In this document: one piece after another, positions 1-7,482 of the stretch | How positions within the stretch are numbered: the first letter of the stretch is position 1 | How the letters are laid out: every line of letters begins with the position of its first letter | DNA from: Flavobacterium degerlachei | GTDB taxonomy: Bacteria > Bacteroidota > Bacteroidia > Flavobacteriales > Flavobacteriaceae | NCBI RefSeq assembly: GCF_900106645.1 | Contig: NZ_FNMV01000006.1 | Location: 175,807 to 239,806, forward strand | Direction: 5' to 3' | Length of the DNA: 64,000 bases | Position numbers and translations under genes: made by a program | Notes under the pieces: model-generated | Databases searched by the model: none | What the model saw: only the letters and a program-made list of their open reading frames with translations | What the model was told of the DNA's origin: nothing

Positions 1-220
1 TATTTGATTCTATTCGGTCCCAAACCAATCCTGCCGCAATTCCCATCATGATATAAAGCATACTCCATACTGGCGCAAAAATCCAATTTGGAGGGTTGAA
101 AATTGGTTTTACCAATGCAGGATACCAGTCTAAAATGGCCGAACGAGTCGAGTTTCCAGAAAAATAACCAATCGCAAGACAGGTAACAACAACAGTAAGT
201 ATTTTGGTGATTTTATTCAT
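1..220 (-). CDS. tspO: TspO/MBR family protein, 3' end outside window
   Basis: The first 73 codons are present, starting at the ATG whose complement lies at 218-220. The protein opens with a hydrophobic helix (residues ~4-20), then has the TspO pattern WYPALVKPIFNPPNWIFAPV followed by a second helix with WSMLYIMMGIAAGLVW. This Trp/Pro-rich loop between helices 1 and 2 is diagnostic of tryptophan-rich sensory proteins, membrane proteins that bind tetrapyrroles and isoprenoid-derived ligands. It is divergent from mvaD, with about 110 bp between the starts. Only the N-terminal half is seen, so intactness cannot be judged. Confidence 0.85.
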   Translation of the reverse strand, partial: MNKITKILTVVVTCLAIGYFSGNSTRSAILDWYPALVKPIFNPPNWIFAPVWSMLYIMMGIAAGLVWDRIESN

Positions 221-308
221 TTTGGCGTTTTTCAATTTTTTTCAAAATTAAACAAAAACTTTATACCGATTCAACAAATAAACAAATCCCTGTATAAAGC
301 AAAAAAAG

Positions 309-316
309 TATCTTTG
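309..316 (+). promoter_or_regulatory. Bacteroidota -7 promoter element of mvaD
   Basis: TATCTTTG matches the TAnnTTTG -7 element of Bacteroidota primary-sigma promoters and lies 17 bp before the mvaD ATG. No convincing -33 TTG is seen. Confidence 0.5.
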
Positions 317-333
317 CCAAAATTTTATAACAC

Positions 334-1422
334 ATGTTTTCAGCAAACGATTTTATTCCAACTACATATTCTCATTCTATTGAAGGCGGTAATTTCAAAT
401 GGAGCGCGCCTAGTAATATTGCACTCGTGAAATATTGGGGAAAAAAGGACAACCAGATTCCGGCTAATCCTTCCGTTAGTTTTACACTGAACAATTGTAA
501 AACAATAACTAAATTGGCTTTCGCCAAAAAGGAAAAGCAGGATGTTTTTTCATTTGATTTACTTTTTGAAGGAAAGCCTAAAGAAGATTTCAAACCGAAA
601 ATACAGAAATTCTTGGAACGTATCGAAATCTATTTGCCTTTTCTAAAAGATTATCATTTTACAATAGATACTGAAAATACTTTTCCCCACAGTTCGGGAA
701 TTGCTTCTTCGGCATCTGGAATGGCTGCTATAGCGATGAACTTCATGAGTTTAGAAAAAGCCTTAAACCCATCAATGACTGAAGAGCACTTTTATCAGAA
801 AGCCTCTTTTCTGGCTCGATTGGGTTCAGGAAGTGCTTGCAGAAGTGTAAAAGGAAGTGTTGTTGTTTGGGGAAACCAAGACAACATCAAGGGAAGTTCA
901 GATTTATTTGGCGTAGAATTCCCAAATGCGATACACGAAAGTTTCAATAATTTTCAAGACACTATCTTACTAGTTGATAAAGGCGAGAAACAGGTTTCAA
1001 GTACCGTTGGTCACGATTTGATGCACAATCATCCGTATGCTGAAAGACGTTTTGTACAAGCACACGAAAATTTAGACAAACTGATTGCCATTTTTGAAAG
1101 TGGTGATTTAGAGGAATTCATAAAAGTAGTCGAAAGTGAAGCTTTGACTTTGCATGCGATGATGATGACCTCGATGCCTTATTTCATTTTAATGAAACCA
1201 AACACTTTACAAATAATAAATGCGATTTGGAAATTCAGAAATGAGACTAAAATCCCTGTTTGTTTTACACTCGACGCAGGAGCTAATGTTCATGTTTTAT
1301 ATCCCGAAAACGTTAGCGCTGCAGTTTTACAATTTATTAAGGACGAATTAGTTGGCTTTTGCCAAAATGGGCAGTACATTTGTGACGAAATTGGAAATGG
1401 AGCTTCGTCAATTGATAATTGA
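334..1422 (+). CDS. mvaD: Diphosphomevalonate decarboxylase
   Basis: GHMP-superfamily enzyme converting mevalonate diphosphate to isopentenyl diphosphate. The signature SAPSNIALVKYWGKKD is at residues 24-39 and the ATP-binding loop FPHSSGIASSASGMAAIAM at about 116-134; 362 aa is in the family's range. It heads a cluster with a GHMP kinase and a UbiA prenyltransferase. The last codons (encoding SSIDN and the stop) lie inside the left arm of an inverted repeat that brackets the next gene, so the natural C-terminus appears to have been replaced by repeat DNA. Confidence 0.93.
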   Translation: MFSANDFIPTTYSHSIEGGNFKWSAPSNIALVKYWGKKDNQIPANPSVSFTLNNCKTITKLAFAKKEKQDVFSFDLLFEGKPKEDFKPKIQKFLERIEIYLPFLKDYHFTIDTENTFPHSSGIASSASGMAAIAMNFMSLEKALNPSMTEEHFYQKASFLARLGSGSACRSVKGSVVVWGNQDNIKGSSDLFGVEFPNAIHESFNNFQDTILLVDKGEKQVSSTVGHDLMHNHPYAERRFVQAHENLDKLIAIFESGDLEEFIKVVESEALTLHAMMMTSMPYFILMKPNTLQIINAIWKFRNETKIPVCFTLDAGANVHVLYPENVSAAVLQFIKDELVGFCQNGQYICDEIGNGASSIDN

Positions 1423-1441
1423 TAATGAACAATTGATAACT
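1408..1441 (+). repeat. Left arm of 34-bp imperfect inverted repeat around four-helix-bundle gene
   Basis: A stuttering AATTGATAATTGATAATG-type sequence that matches the reverse complement of 1793-1826 at 27 of 34 positions (aligned by eye). It begins inside the last codons of mvaD and ends 2 bp before the ATG of the enclosed gene. Confidence 0.8.
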
Positions 1442-1443
1442 CT

Positions 1444-1794
1444 ATGGAGAAGAAAAATATCATTAAAGAAAAATCTTTTGTATTCGCAGTAGAAATCGTT
1501 TATCTTTATAAAATTCTCGTAGAGAAAAAAGAGTTCGTATTATCTAAACAATTGCTTCGATCTGGAACATCAATAGGAGCAAATATTAGAGAAGCAGAGC
1601 ATGCTCAAAGTAAAGCTGACTTTATTCATAAGTTGTCTATCTCTTTGAAAGAAGCTAATGAAACAGAATATTGGTTAGATTTATTATATGAAACAAAATT
1701 CTTGTCAGAAATTGAGTTTCAAAGCATAAAAGCCAAAGTAATAGAAATTTTAAAATTGTTAACAAGTATAATCAATACTTCGAAAAACAAATAA
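1444..1794 (+). CDS. Four-helix-bundle (S23 / 23S rRNA intervening-sequence) family protein
   Basis: 116 aa, with the family pattern F..A..I..L in the first helix, then SKQLLRSGTSIGANIREAEH (residues ~37-56) and KLSISLKEANETEYWLDLL (~66-84). This matches the S23/IVP four-helix-bundle family known from insertions in 23S rRNA genes and related to the Avd protein of diversity-generating retroelements; free-standing copies have no established function. It sits between two mevalonate-pathway genes and is enclosed by a 34-bp inverted repeat; its stop codon touches the right arm. I infer that it belongs to a small mobile element inserted into the mvaD-kinase operon. Confidence 0.88.
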   Translation: MEKKNIIKEKSFVFAVEIVYLYKILVEKKEFVLSKQLLRSGTSIGANIREAEHAQSKADFIHKLSISLKEANETEYWLDLLYETKFLSEIEFQSIKAKVIEILKLLTSIINTSKNK

Positions 1795-1826
1795 TTATCA
1801 ATTATCCATTGTTAATTCTCAATTAA
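1793..1826 (-). repeat. Right arm of 34-bp imperfect inverted repeat
   Basis: Reverse-complement partner of 1408-1441 (27/34). It starts at the stop codon of the four-helix-bundle gene and ends 2 bp before the ATG of the GHMP kinase. The two arms could pair into a long stem in the operon transcript. Confidence 0.8.
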
Positions 1827-1828
1827 GT

Positions 1829-2767
1829 ATGAAAGGACCTTTATTTTATTCAAAAATATTACTCTTTGGAGAATACGGAATTATTCGTGACTCTAAGGGT
1901 TTATCGATTCCTTATAATTTTTATAATGGTGCGTTAAAAAGAGACGAAGATCCTTCTGCAGAAGCAATTGCATCAAATGCAAGTTTGAAGCGTTTTGCAA
2001 CATACCTTGAAACATTACAGTCTGAGCAAGCTGACTTGGTCACTTTTGATATCGAAGCATTAAAAAGCGATATTGAAACGGGGATGTATTTTGATTCTAG
2101 TATTCCACAAGGTTATGGTGTGGGAAGTAGCGGCGCTTTAGTAGCTGCTATTTATGACAAATATGCTCAACACAAAATCACGGTTCTTGAGAACCTGACA
2201 CGCGAAAAATTATTACAATTAAAAAATATATTCTCTCAAATGGAGAGCTTTTTTCATGGAAAAAGTTCTGGTCTTGACCCTTTAAATAGCTATTTAAGCA
2301 TTCCTATTTTAATTAATTCCAAAGACAATATTGAAGCAACTGGGATTCCAAATCAAATTTTGGATGGTAAAGGCGCTGTCTTTTTGTTAGATTCTGGAAT
2401 TGTAGGAGAAACAGCACCAATGGTTACCATTTTTATGGAAAACCTAAAAGACAAGGGTTTCCGTAGTATGCTGAAAAATCAGTTTGTAAAATATACTGAC
2501 GCCTGTGTTGAGAATTTCCTTGGTGGTGACATGAAGTCTTTGTTCATGAATACTAAAAAATTATCAAAGGTAGTTTTGAATAATTTCAAGCCAATGATTC
2601 CAGAGCAATTTCACGCTATTTGGCAAAAAGGAATTGACACTAACGATTATTATTTAAAATTATGTGGCTCTGGCGGCGGTGGCTATATCCTAGGTTTTAC
2701 CGAAGATTTAGAACGCGCAAAAGCTTCCTTGAAAGATTATAAATTAGAAGTTGTTTACCAATTCTAA
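1829..2767 (+). CDS. GHMP kinase (GYDIA-type), probable mevalonate-pathway kinase
   Basis: 312 aa. N-terminal SKILLFGEYGIIRDSKG (residues ~8-24) is the GHMP motif 1, YGVGSSGALVAAIYDKY (~93-109) the ATP-binding motif 2, and LCGSGGGGYILGF (~281-293) the C-terminal motif 3. Its place beside mvaD argues for mevalonate or phosphomevalonate kinase activity, but substrate specificity cannot be read from sequence. Only the inserted four-helix-bundle element separates it from mvaD, so the two genes were probably adjacent before that insertion. Confidence 0.8.
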   Translation: MKGPLFYSKILLFGEYGIIRDSKGLSIPYNFYNGALKRDEDPSAEAIASNASLKRFATYLETLQSEQADLVTFDIEALKSDIETGMYFDSSIPQGYGVGSSGALVAAIYDKYAQHKITVLENLTREKLLQLKNIFSQMESFFHGKSSGLDPLNSYLSIPILINSKDNIEATGIPNQILDGKGAVFLLDSGIVGETAPMVTIFMENLKDKGFRSMLKNQFVKYTDACVENFLGGDMKSLFMNTKKLSKVVLNNFKPMIPEQFHAIWQKGIDTNDYYLKLCGSGGGGYILGFTEDLERAKASLKDYKLEVVYQF

Positions 2768-2788
2768 TTGAACATAAAAAATAAATTT

Positions 2789-2822
2789 AAAGCTTAAAAT
2801 TCGTTGTGATTTTAAGCTTTAT
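2789..2822 (+). terminator. Hairpin terminator after GHMP kinase gene
   Basis: 12-bp perfect stem AAAGCTTAAAAT / ATTTTAAGCTTT with 8-nt loop; the following T-run is short, and ubiA begins 15 bp later, so it may act as a partial terminator. Confidence 0.5.
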
Positions 2823-2836
2823 TATTTTAAAAAAGT

Positions 2837-3796
2837 ATGGCATTAAGCAGAAAGTCTAGGCTTTTATTGATGAAGATAGTTAGTTTGTTCTCCGTAGTAA
2901 GAGGATATAATATCCCTATCATCATACTAGCACAATACCTTTCAGCCATTTTTATTCTGGCACCAGAGAAAAGAGCCATAGCTATTATATTAGATTTTAA
3001 TTTGTTCCTCCTTGTATTTGCTTCAGCAATTACCATTGCATCTGGTTATATCATTAATAACTTTTATGACAGCCAGAAAGATTTAATCAATCGACCTAAC
3101 AAATCAATGTTAGACCGATTAGTTAGTCAATCCACTAAGCTAAAGGTGTATTTTACTTTAAACTTTATAGCCGTACTATTGGCATTTTTTGCTTCCTGGC
3201 AGGCTTTTATATTCTTTTCAGGTTATATATTTTTAATATGGTTTTACTCCCATAAAATTAAAAAATACGCTGTCGTAGGTAATTTAACTGCAACGTTGAT
3301 GGCGGTAATTCCGTTTTTCGCCATTTTATTACACTATTACTACAACCTTAGTTTTGAAGAAATTGAAAATTACAAAGGTCATTTTGCTGTGATTTTTTCA
3401 CATGCTTGTTTTTTGTTTTTACTATTGCTTATTCGGGAAATGATTAAGGACTTAGAAAACTTAAAAGGAGATTTAGCGAATAATTATCAAACCATACCCA
3501 TTCGTTTTGGAGAGCGAGTTTCTAAAAAAATCATCACGACCTTAACGATATTAACGATATTTCCTGTTTATCTTTTGATTGACATCTATGATGTAGGTTA
3601 TATGGACATCTATTTTTATGCTTGCATGATTATCTTGATTTTCTTTTTGCTTTATTTATGGAAAGCCGAAAAGAAAGAACAGTATCTATTGCTTCATAAT
3701 ATTTTAAAATTCCTTATTGTAGCTGGTGTTTTTTGCATTGTACTTATCAATCCATCCGTATTATGGAATGGAAAAAAACTTCTGCTTCTTATTTAA
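2837..3796 (+). CDS. UbiA-family prenyltransferase (geranylgeranylglycerol-phosphate geranylgeranyltransferase-like)
   Basis: 319-aa polytopic membrane protein. The Asp-rich prenyl-diphosphate site is seen as NNFYDSQKDLINRPNK (residues ~74-89) and a second acidic site as LIREMIKDLENLKGD (~198-212). Flavobacteria often carry such a UbiA protein next to mevalonate genes, where it is annotated by similarity to archaeal ether-lipid enzymes; the acceptor is unknown. An internal ATG at residue 12 is a possible alternative start. Confidence 0.8.
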   Translation: MALSRKSRLLLMKIVSLFSVVRGYNIPIIILAQYLSAIFILAPEKRAIAIILDFNLFLLVFASAITIASGYIINNFYDSQKDLINRPNKSMLDRLVSQSTKLKVYFTLNFIAVLLAFFASWQAFIFFSGYIFLIWFYSHKIKKYAVVGNLTATLMAVIPFFAILLHYYYNLSFEEIENYKGHFAVIFSHACFLFLLLLIREMIKDLENLKGDLANNYQTIPIRFGERVSKKIITTLTILTIFPVYLLIDIYDVGYMDIYFYACMIILIFFLLYLWKAEKKEQYLLLHNILKFLIVAGVFCIVLINPSVLWNGKKLLLLI

Positions 3797-3834
3797 ACGA
3801 AATATTCGAGAAGCACTAAATCATCTCACTTACT

Positions 3835-3905
3835 TAGCCCCGATTACAACGACATCCTTTTACTTTTTGCTGCAAAAAGTAAAAGATAGAGTGGAAAGCG
3901 GGACA
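3835..3905. repeat. Flavobacterial intergenic palindromic repeat
   Basis: TAGCCCCGAT-type start, a 12-bp perfect stem (CTTTTACTTTTT at 3857-3868 with AAAAAGTAAAAG at 3874-3885) and the tail AGATAGAGTGGAAAGCGGGA. I recognise this as a repeat type that recurs between genes in Flavobacterium; the ends are conserved and the stem varies between copies. Nothing in the rest of the 245-bp gap looks coding. Confidence 0.6.
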
Positions 3906-4015
3906 TCGAAGATTCAGCGTAGCTAAAAAGCTCCAAAAAAACAAAACAACAACCTATTAGATAGCTAGTTATCGTTTTATAATTAGCAAATATCAATTAG
4001 CAACTATATAAATAC

Positions 4016-4023
4016 TATCTTTG
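4016..4023 (+). promoter_or_regulatory. Bacteroidota -7 promoter element of rluB
   Basis: TATCTTTG, an exact TAnnTTTG match, 18 bp before the rluB ATG. Confidence 0.5.
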
Positions 4024-4041
4024 CACAAATTATAGAATATT

Positions 4042-4950
4042 ATGAATAATAAGGAAGGCAATAATAAAAAAAGCGGTGCTAGACCAACAAGTTCTAGACC
4101 TAGCTCGAATAAGCCAAAACCTGCGATGCAAAAAAGGGCACAAGGGCCTAAAAAAGCAAAAATAAATACTAAGGTTGCAGAAGTTGTTACTGATAAAGTG
4201 GAGAAAAAACCGAATCAGGCACCAAAAAGACCAAAAGTAAAAGATGAAATTCGTCTTAATAAATATATCGCCAATTCTGGTGCTTGCTCAAGACGTGACG
4301 CAGATATTTACATTACATCAGGTAACGTAAAAGTAAATGGAATTCCAGTTGTTGAAATGGGATACATGGTAAAACCAGGGGATGTGGTAAATTTTGACGG
4401 AGCAGTTTTGACTCCGGAGAAAAAAGTTTACATCTTATTGAACAAGCCTAAAAACTTTACAACGGCACTTGATGAAGGTCAAGAATACCGTAATGTAATG
4501 GAGTTAGTTCGTGGATCAACCAATGCAAAAATTGGAGCTATTGGTAGAATGGACAAAAACACTACAGGTCTGTTATTGTTTACAAACGATACTGATATGA
4601 TCCGTAAGTTTACATTACCAAGTCAAAAATCATCTAAAATCTATCAAGTTTCATTAGACAAAAACTTGAAATTTGAAGATTTAGAAAAAATAAACAAAGG
4701 TCTTACTCTTGATGGGCATAGAGTTTTTGTTGAAGATGTAAGTTACATTGAAGGAGAAGCTAAAAGTGAAATTGGTTTGAAATTAAGATCTTCAAACGTA
4801 AAAGTAGTTCGTTCTATTTTTGAGCACTTTAGTTATGATGTTTTGAGAATTGACAGAGTTGCTTTTGCAGGTTTGACTAAAAAGAATTTACCTCGAGGAA
4901 ACTGGAGAATGCTTACAGACCAAGAGATTATCAATTTGAAGAACGTTTAA
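4042..4950 (+). CDS. rluB: 23S rRNA pseudouridine synthase, RluB/RsuA family
   Basis: 302 aa. Residues ~1-70 form a Lys/Pro/Arg-rich, probably unstructured tail of the kind common in Bacteroidota RluB proteins. An S4 RNA-binding domain follows (RLNKYIANSGACSRRDADIY, ~71-90). The catalytic motif GAIGRMDKNTTGLLLFTND (~172-190) contains the expected Asp; Met replaces the usual Leu in GRLD. It should isomerise a uridine in 23S rRNA. Monocistronic, with its own promoter and terminator. Confidence 0.92.
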   Translation: MNNKEGNNKKSGARPTSSRPSSNKPKPAMQKRAQGPKKAKINTKVAEVVTDKVEKKPNQAPKRPKVKDEIRLNKYIANSGACSRRDADIYITSGNVKVNGIPVVEMGYMVKPGDVVNFDGAVLTPEKKVYILLNKPKNFTTALDEGQEYRNVMELVRGSTNAKIGAIGRMDKNTTGLLLFTNDTDMIRKFTLPSQKSSKIYQVSLDKNLKFEDLEKINKGLTLDGHRVFVEDVSYIEGEAKSEIGLKLRSSNVKVVRSIFEHFSYDVLRIDRVAFAGLTKKNLPRGNWRMLTDQEIINLKNV

Positions 4951-4972
4951 AATTCATTGAAATCATAAAATT

Positions 4973-5009
4973 AAAATCCCTTTTGCGTAAGCGAAATGGG
5001 ATTTTTTTA
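4973..5009 (+). terminator. Rho-independent terminator of rluB
   Basis: Stem AAAATCCC / GGGATTTT around TTTTGCGTAAGCGAAAT, followed by a T-run. Confidence 0.85.
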
Positions 5010-5029
5010 ATTAAAACCCCAAAAATAAC

Positions 5030-5392
5030 ATGACTCCTGAAAAACTGCAATCGATCGCTTTCAAATGGTTTGAGACTTTCAACAATAAAGAGCTAGAGAA
5101 GCTTTTATCCTTATATGACGACGATGCAGCGCATTTTAGCCCAAAATTAAAAATACACAAACCAGAAACAAATGGCTTTGTAACTGGCAAACAGGCGTTA
5201 CGCGAATGGTGGCAAGATGCTTTTGATCGATTACCGAGTTTAAACTACAAAGTAACCTCGCTTACCGCAAATGGAGATCGAGTTTTTATGGAATACATAA
5301 GAACGGTAGACAATGAAGAGGAAATGCTTGTTGCTGAAGTTTTAGACATTAGAGAAGACAAAATCGTTGCTTCCCGCGTATATCATGGATAA
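5030..5392 (+). CDS. SnoaL/NTF2-like family protein
   Basis: 120 aa. AFKWFETFNNKELEKLLSLY at the N-terminus, then G.Q.LREWW..AFDRLP and a C-terminal beta-sheet region give the NTF2-like cone fold pattern (nuclear transport factor 2 / SnoaL / ketosteroid-isomerase superfamily). The fold is used by small enzymes and ligand-binding proteins; no specific activity can be assigned. No signal peptide, so probably cytoplasmic. Confidence 0.75.
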   Translation: MTPEKLQSIAFKWFETFNNKELEKLLSLYDDDAAHFSPKLKIHKPETNGFVTGKQALREWWQDAFDRLPSLNYKVTSLTANGDRVFMEYIRTVDNEEEMLVAEVLDIREDKIVASRVYHG

Positions 5393-5442
5393 GATTCTAG
5401 AATAAAACTATATTAGCTTTACTAACAACCAAACTAAACCTT

Positions 5443-7200
5443 ATGAAAAAAACTCCTGTTGTTTTAATTGCCATTCTTGTTTCTATACTGGTAGTAAACT
5501 GTAAGTCAAAAGAACAAGATTTCACTAGTATAACAAAAAGTTATTTTGACGATAAAAATGCGCTGGATCCGTTGAGTGCAACACAAAATGGTCAAAACGA
5601 ATACAACGACCAATTGCAGTTTGAAATGACTGATAGTTTTAGAAAAGCGCAACTTGATTTTTTTAAAAAATATGAAACGACCTTATCTTCAATAGATGAA
5701 AGTCAACTTTCTGAAGAAGAGAAAAACAGTTACGAAATCATAAAATGGGAAGTTGAAGTTGGAAAAGAATTATTAAAACAGCCAACTAATCTAATGCCTA
5801 TCCATCAATTTTGGGGAACTCATTTGACAATGGGTCAATATGCAGGCGGAACAAGTGGACAGCCGTTTAAAACTGAAAAAGATTACACCAATTTCCTGAA
5901 AAGAATGGATACCTATAGTGTTTGGATTGATTCGGCTATGGTTTATATGAAAAAAGGAATTGAAAACGGAGCTGTATTACCAAAATCATTAACGGAGAAA
6001 GTGATTCCACAATTTGCTGAAATGGCAACTCCCAATATAGAAGACAATTTATTTTATTCATCTATAAAATTAATGCCTGCTACTTTTTCTGATCAAGTAA
6101 AGAAAGATATTACTGCAAAATATACTGCGACAATCAATGATAAATTGATTCCGCAATATAAAAAAATGTCTGATTTCCTTAAAAACGAATACTTGCCTGC
6201 TTCAAGAAAAACAAGCGGAATAGGGAATTTAGCTTTCGGAAAAGAATTGTATGCCGCTTACGTAAAACAATGGACTACTACAGAAATGACTCCATCAGAA
6301 ATTCATGACTTAGGTTTAAAAGAAGTAGCACGCATCAATTCTGAAATGGAAAAGGTAAAAACGCAAGTTGGTTTTAAAGGAACTCTTATGGAGTTTTTTG
6401 ATTATGTAAGAAACAAACCGGAATTAAAGCCTTTCAAAAAACCGGAGGATGTTATTGCTAATTTTGAAAGAATCCATAGTATCATCAAACCAAACGTAGA
6501 CAAATTATTTTCTTTACAACCCAAAACAAAATTTGAGATCAGAAGAACTGAAGCATTCAGAGAAAAAACAGCTAGTGCAGAATACAGTCAAGGAACAGCA
6601 GATGGCTCCCGTCCTGGTGTTTTTTATGTTCCCATTCCAGACGTAAAAGAATACAATATGTATGGCGACGAAGATTTGTTTTTACATGAAGCTATTCCAG
6701 GACATCATTTCCAAATTTCACTACAACAAGAAAACACTTCATTGCCCGACTTTAGAAAATACAATTGGTTTGGAGCTTATGGTGAAGGTTGGGCTTTGTA
6801 CACAGAGAGCTTAGGGAAGGAATTAGGCTTATATAAAGATCCGTATCAGTACTTTGGTATGTTAGGAAACGAAATGCATCGCGCAGTAAGACTAGTCGTT
6901 GATACTGGATTACATAGTAAAGGATGGACAAGAGAGCAAGCTATCAAATATTCCCTAGAAAATGAAGCCGAGAGTGAAGCAAGTATCACTACCGAAATTG
7001 AGCGCTATATGGCTATTCCTGGACAAGCATTGTCATACAAAATAGGACAATTGAAAATCATGGAGTTGCGTAAAAGAGCACAAGACAAAATGGGTGATAA
7101 ATTTGACATCAAAAAATTCCATGAAATAGTACTAGAGTCTGGTGTGATGCCATTGGCTTTATTAGAGAAAAAAATTGATGTTTGGATTGCAGAAAAATAG
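5443..7200 (+). CDS. DUF885 family lipoprotein, putative metallopeptidase
   Basis: 585 aa. A lipoprotein signal peptide ends in the lipobox LVVNC (Cys ~20). The DUF885 signature HEAIPGHHFQ begins at residue 415, with E/G-rich GAYGEGWALYTE about 40 residues later; the HExxx-type histidines and Glu resemble a zinc site. The family is thought to be peptidase-related, but few members are characterised. Expected to be attached to a membrane facing the periplasm. Confidence 0.85.
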   Translation: MKKTPVVLIAILVSILVVNCKSKEQDFTSITKSYFDDKNALDPLSATQNGQNEYNDQLQFEMTDSFRKAQLDFFKKYETTLSSIDESQLSEEEKNSYEIIKWEVEVGKELLKQPTNLMPIHQFWGTHLTMGQYAGGTSGQPFKTEKDYTNFLKRMDTYSVWIDSAMVYMKKGIENGAVLPKSLTEKVIPQFAEMATPNIEDNLFYSSIKLMPATFSDQVKKDITAKYTATINDKLIPQYKKMSDFLKNEYLPASRKTSGIGNLAFGKELYAAYVKQWTTTEMTPSEIHDLGLKEVARINSEMEKVKTQVGFKGTLMEFFDYVRNKPELKPFKKPEDVIANFERIHSIIKPNVDKLFSLQPKTKFEIRRTEAFREKTASAEYSQGTADGSRPGVFYVPIPDVKEYNMYGDEDLFLHEAIPGHHFQISLQQENTSLPDFRKYNWFGAYGEGWALYTESLGKELGLYKDPYQYFGMLGNEMHRAVRLVVDTGLHSKGWTREQAIKYSLENEAESEASITTEIERYMAIPGQALSYKIGQLKIMELRKRAQDKMGDKFDIKKFHEIVLESGVMPLALLEKKIDVWIAEK

Positions 7201-7231
7201 TTCGAATTTATATTCTAACACAATAATAAGG

Positions 7232-7264
7232 AGTCTCATTGTATAATCAATGAGACTTTTTTTA
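7232..7264 (+). terminator. Rho-independent terminator after DUF885 gene
   Basis: 10-bp perfect stem AGTCTCATTG / CAATGAGACT, 6-nt loop, followed by a T-run. Confidence 0.9.
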
Positions 7265-7482
7265 TACTTAAGAAATTCAAAACAAGACCATTTGCAAGAT
7301 GTAGATTCGAATAAAAACCGTTTGCGAAATATAAAAACGAAAACGTTAAAGTTCATTAAAACAACAACTAATATGCAGTAAAATAATCATTAGCTTAAAA
7401 AAACAACTACTTTTAAAAATACTAATTAAGAAAGTAATCCTTTTTTTTAGAAGTTATAAACTACCCAAAACCAACCAAAAAA

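Noticed and set aside
3726..3926. 66-codon open frame after the UbiA gene
   Set aside because: It overlaps the end of the UbiA gene and runs through a palindromic repeat; composition follows the repeat.
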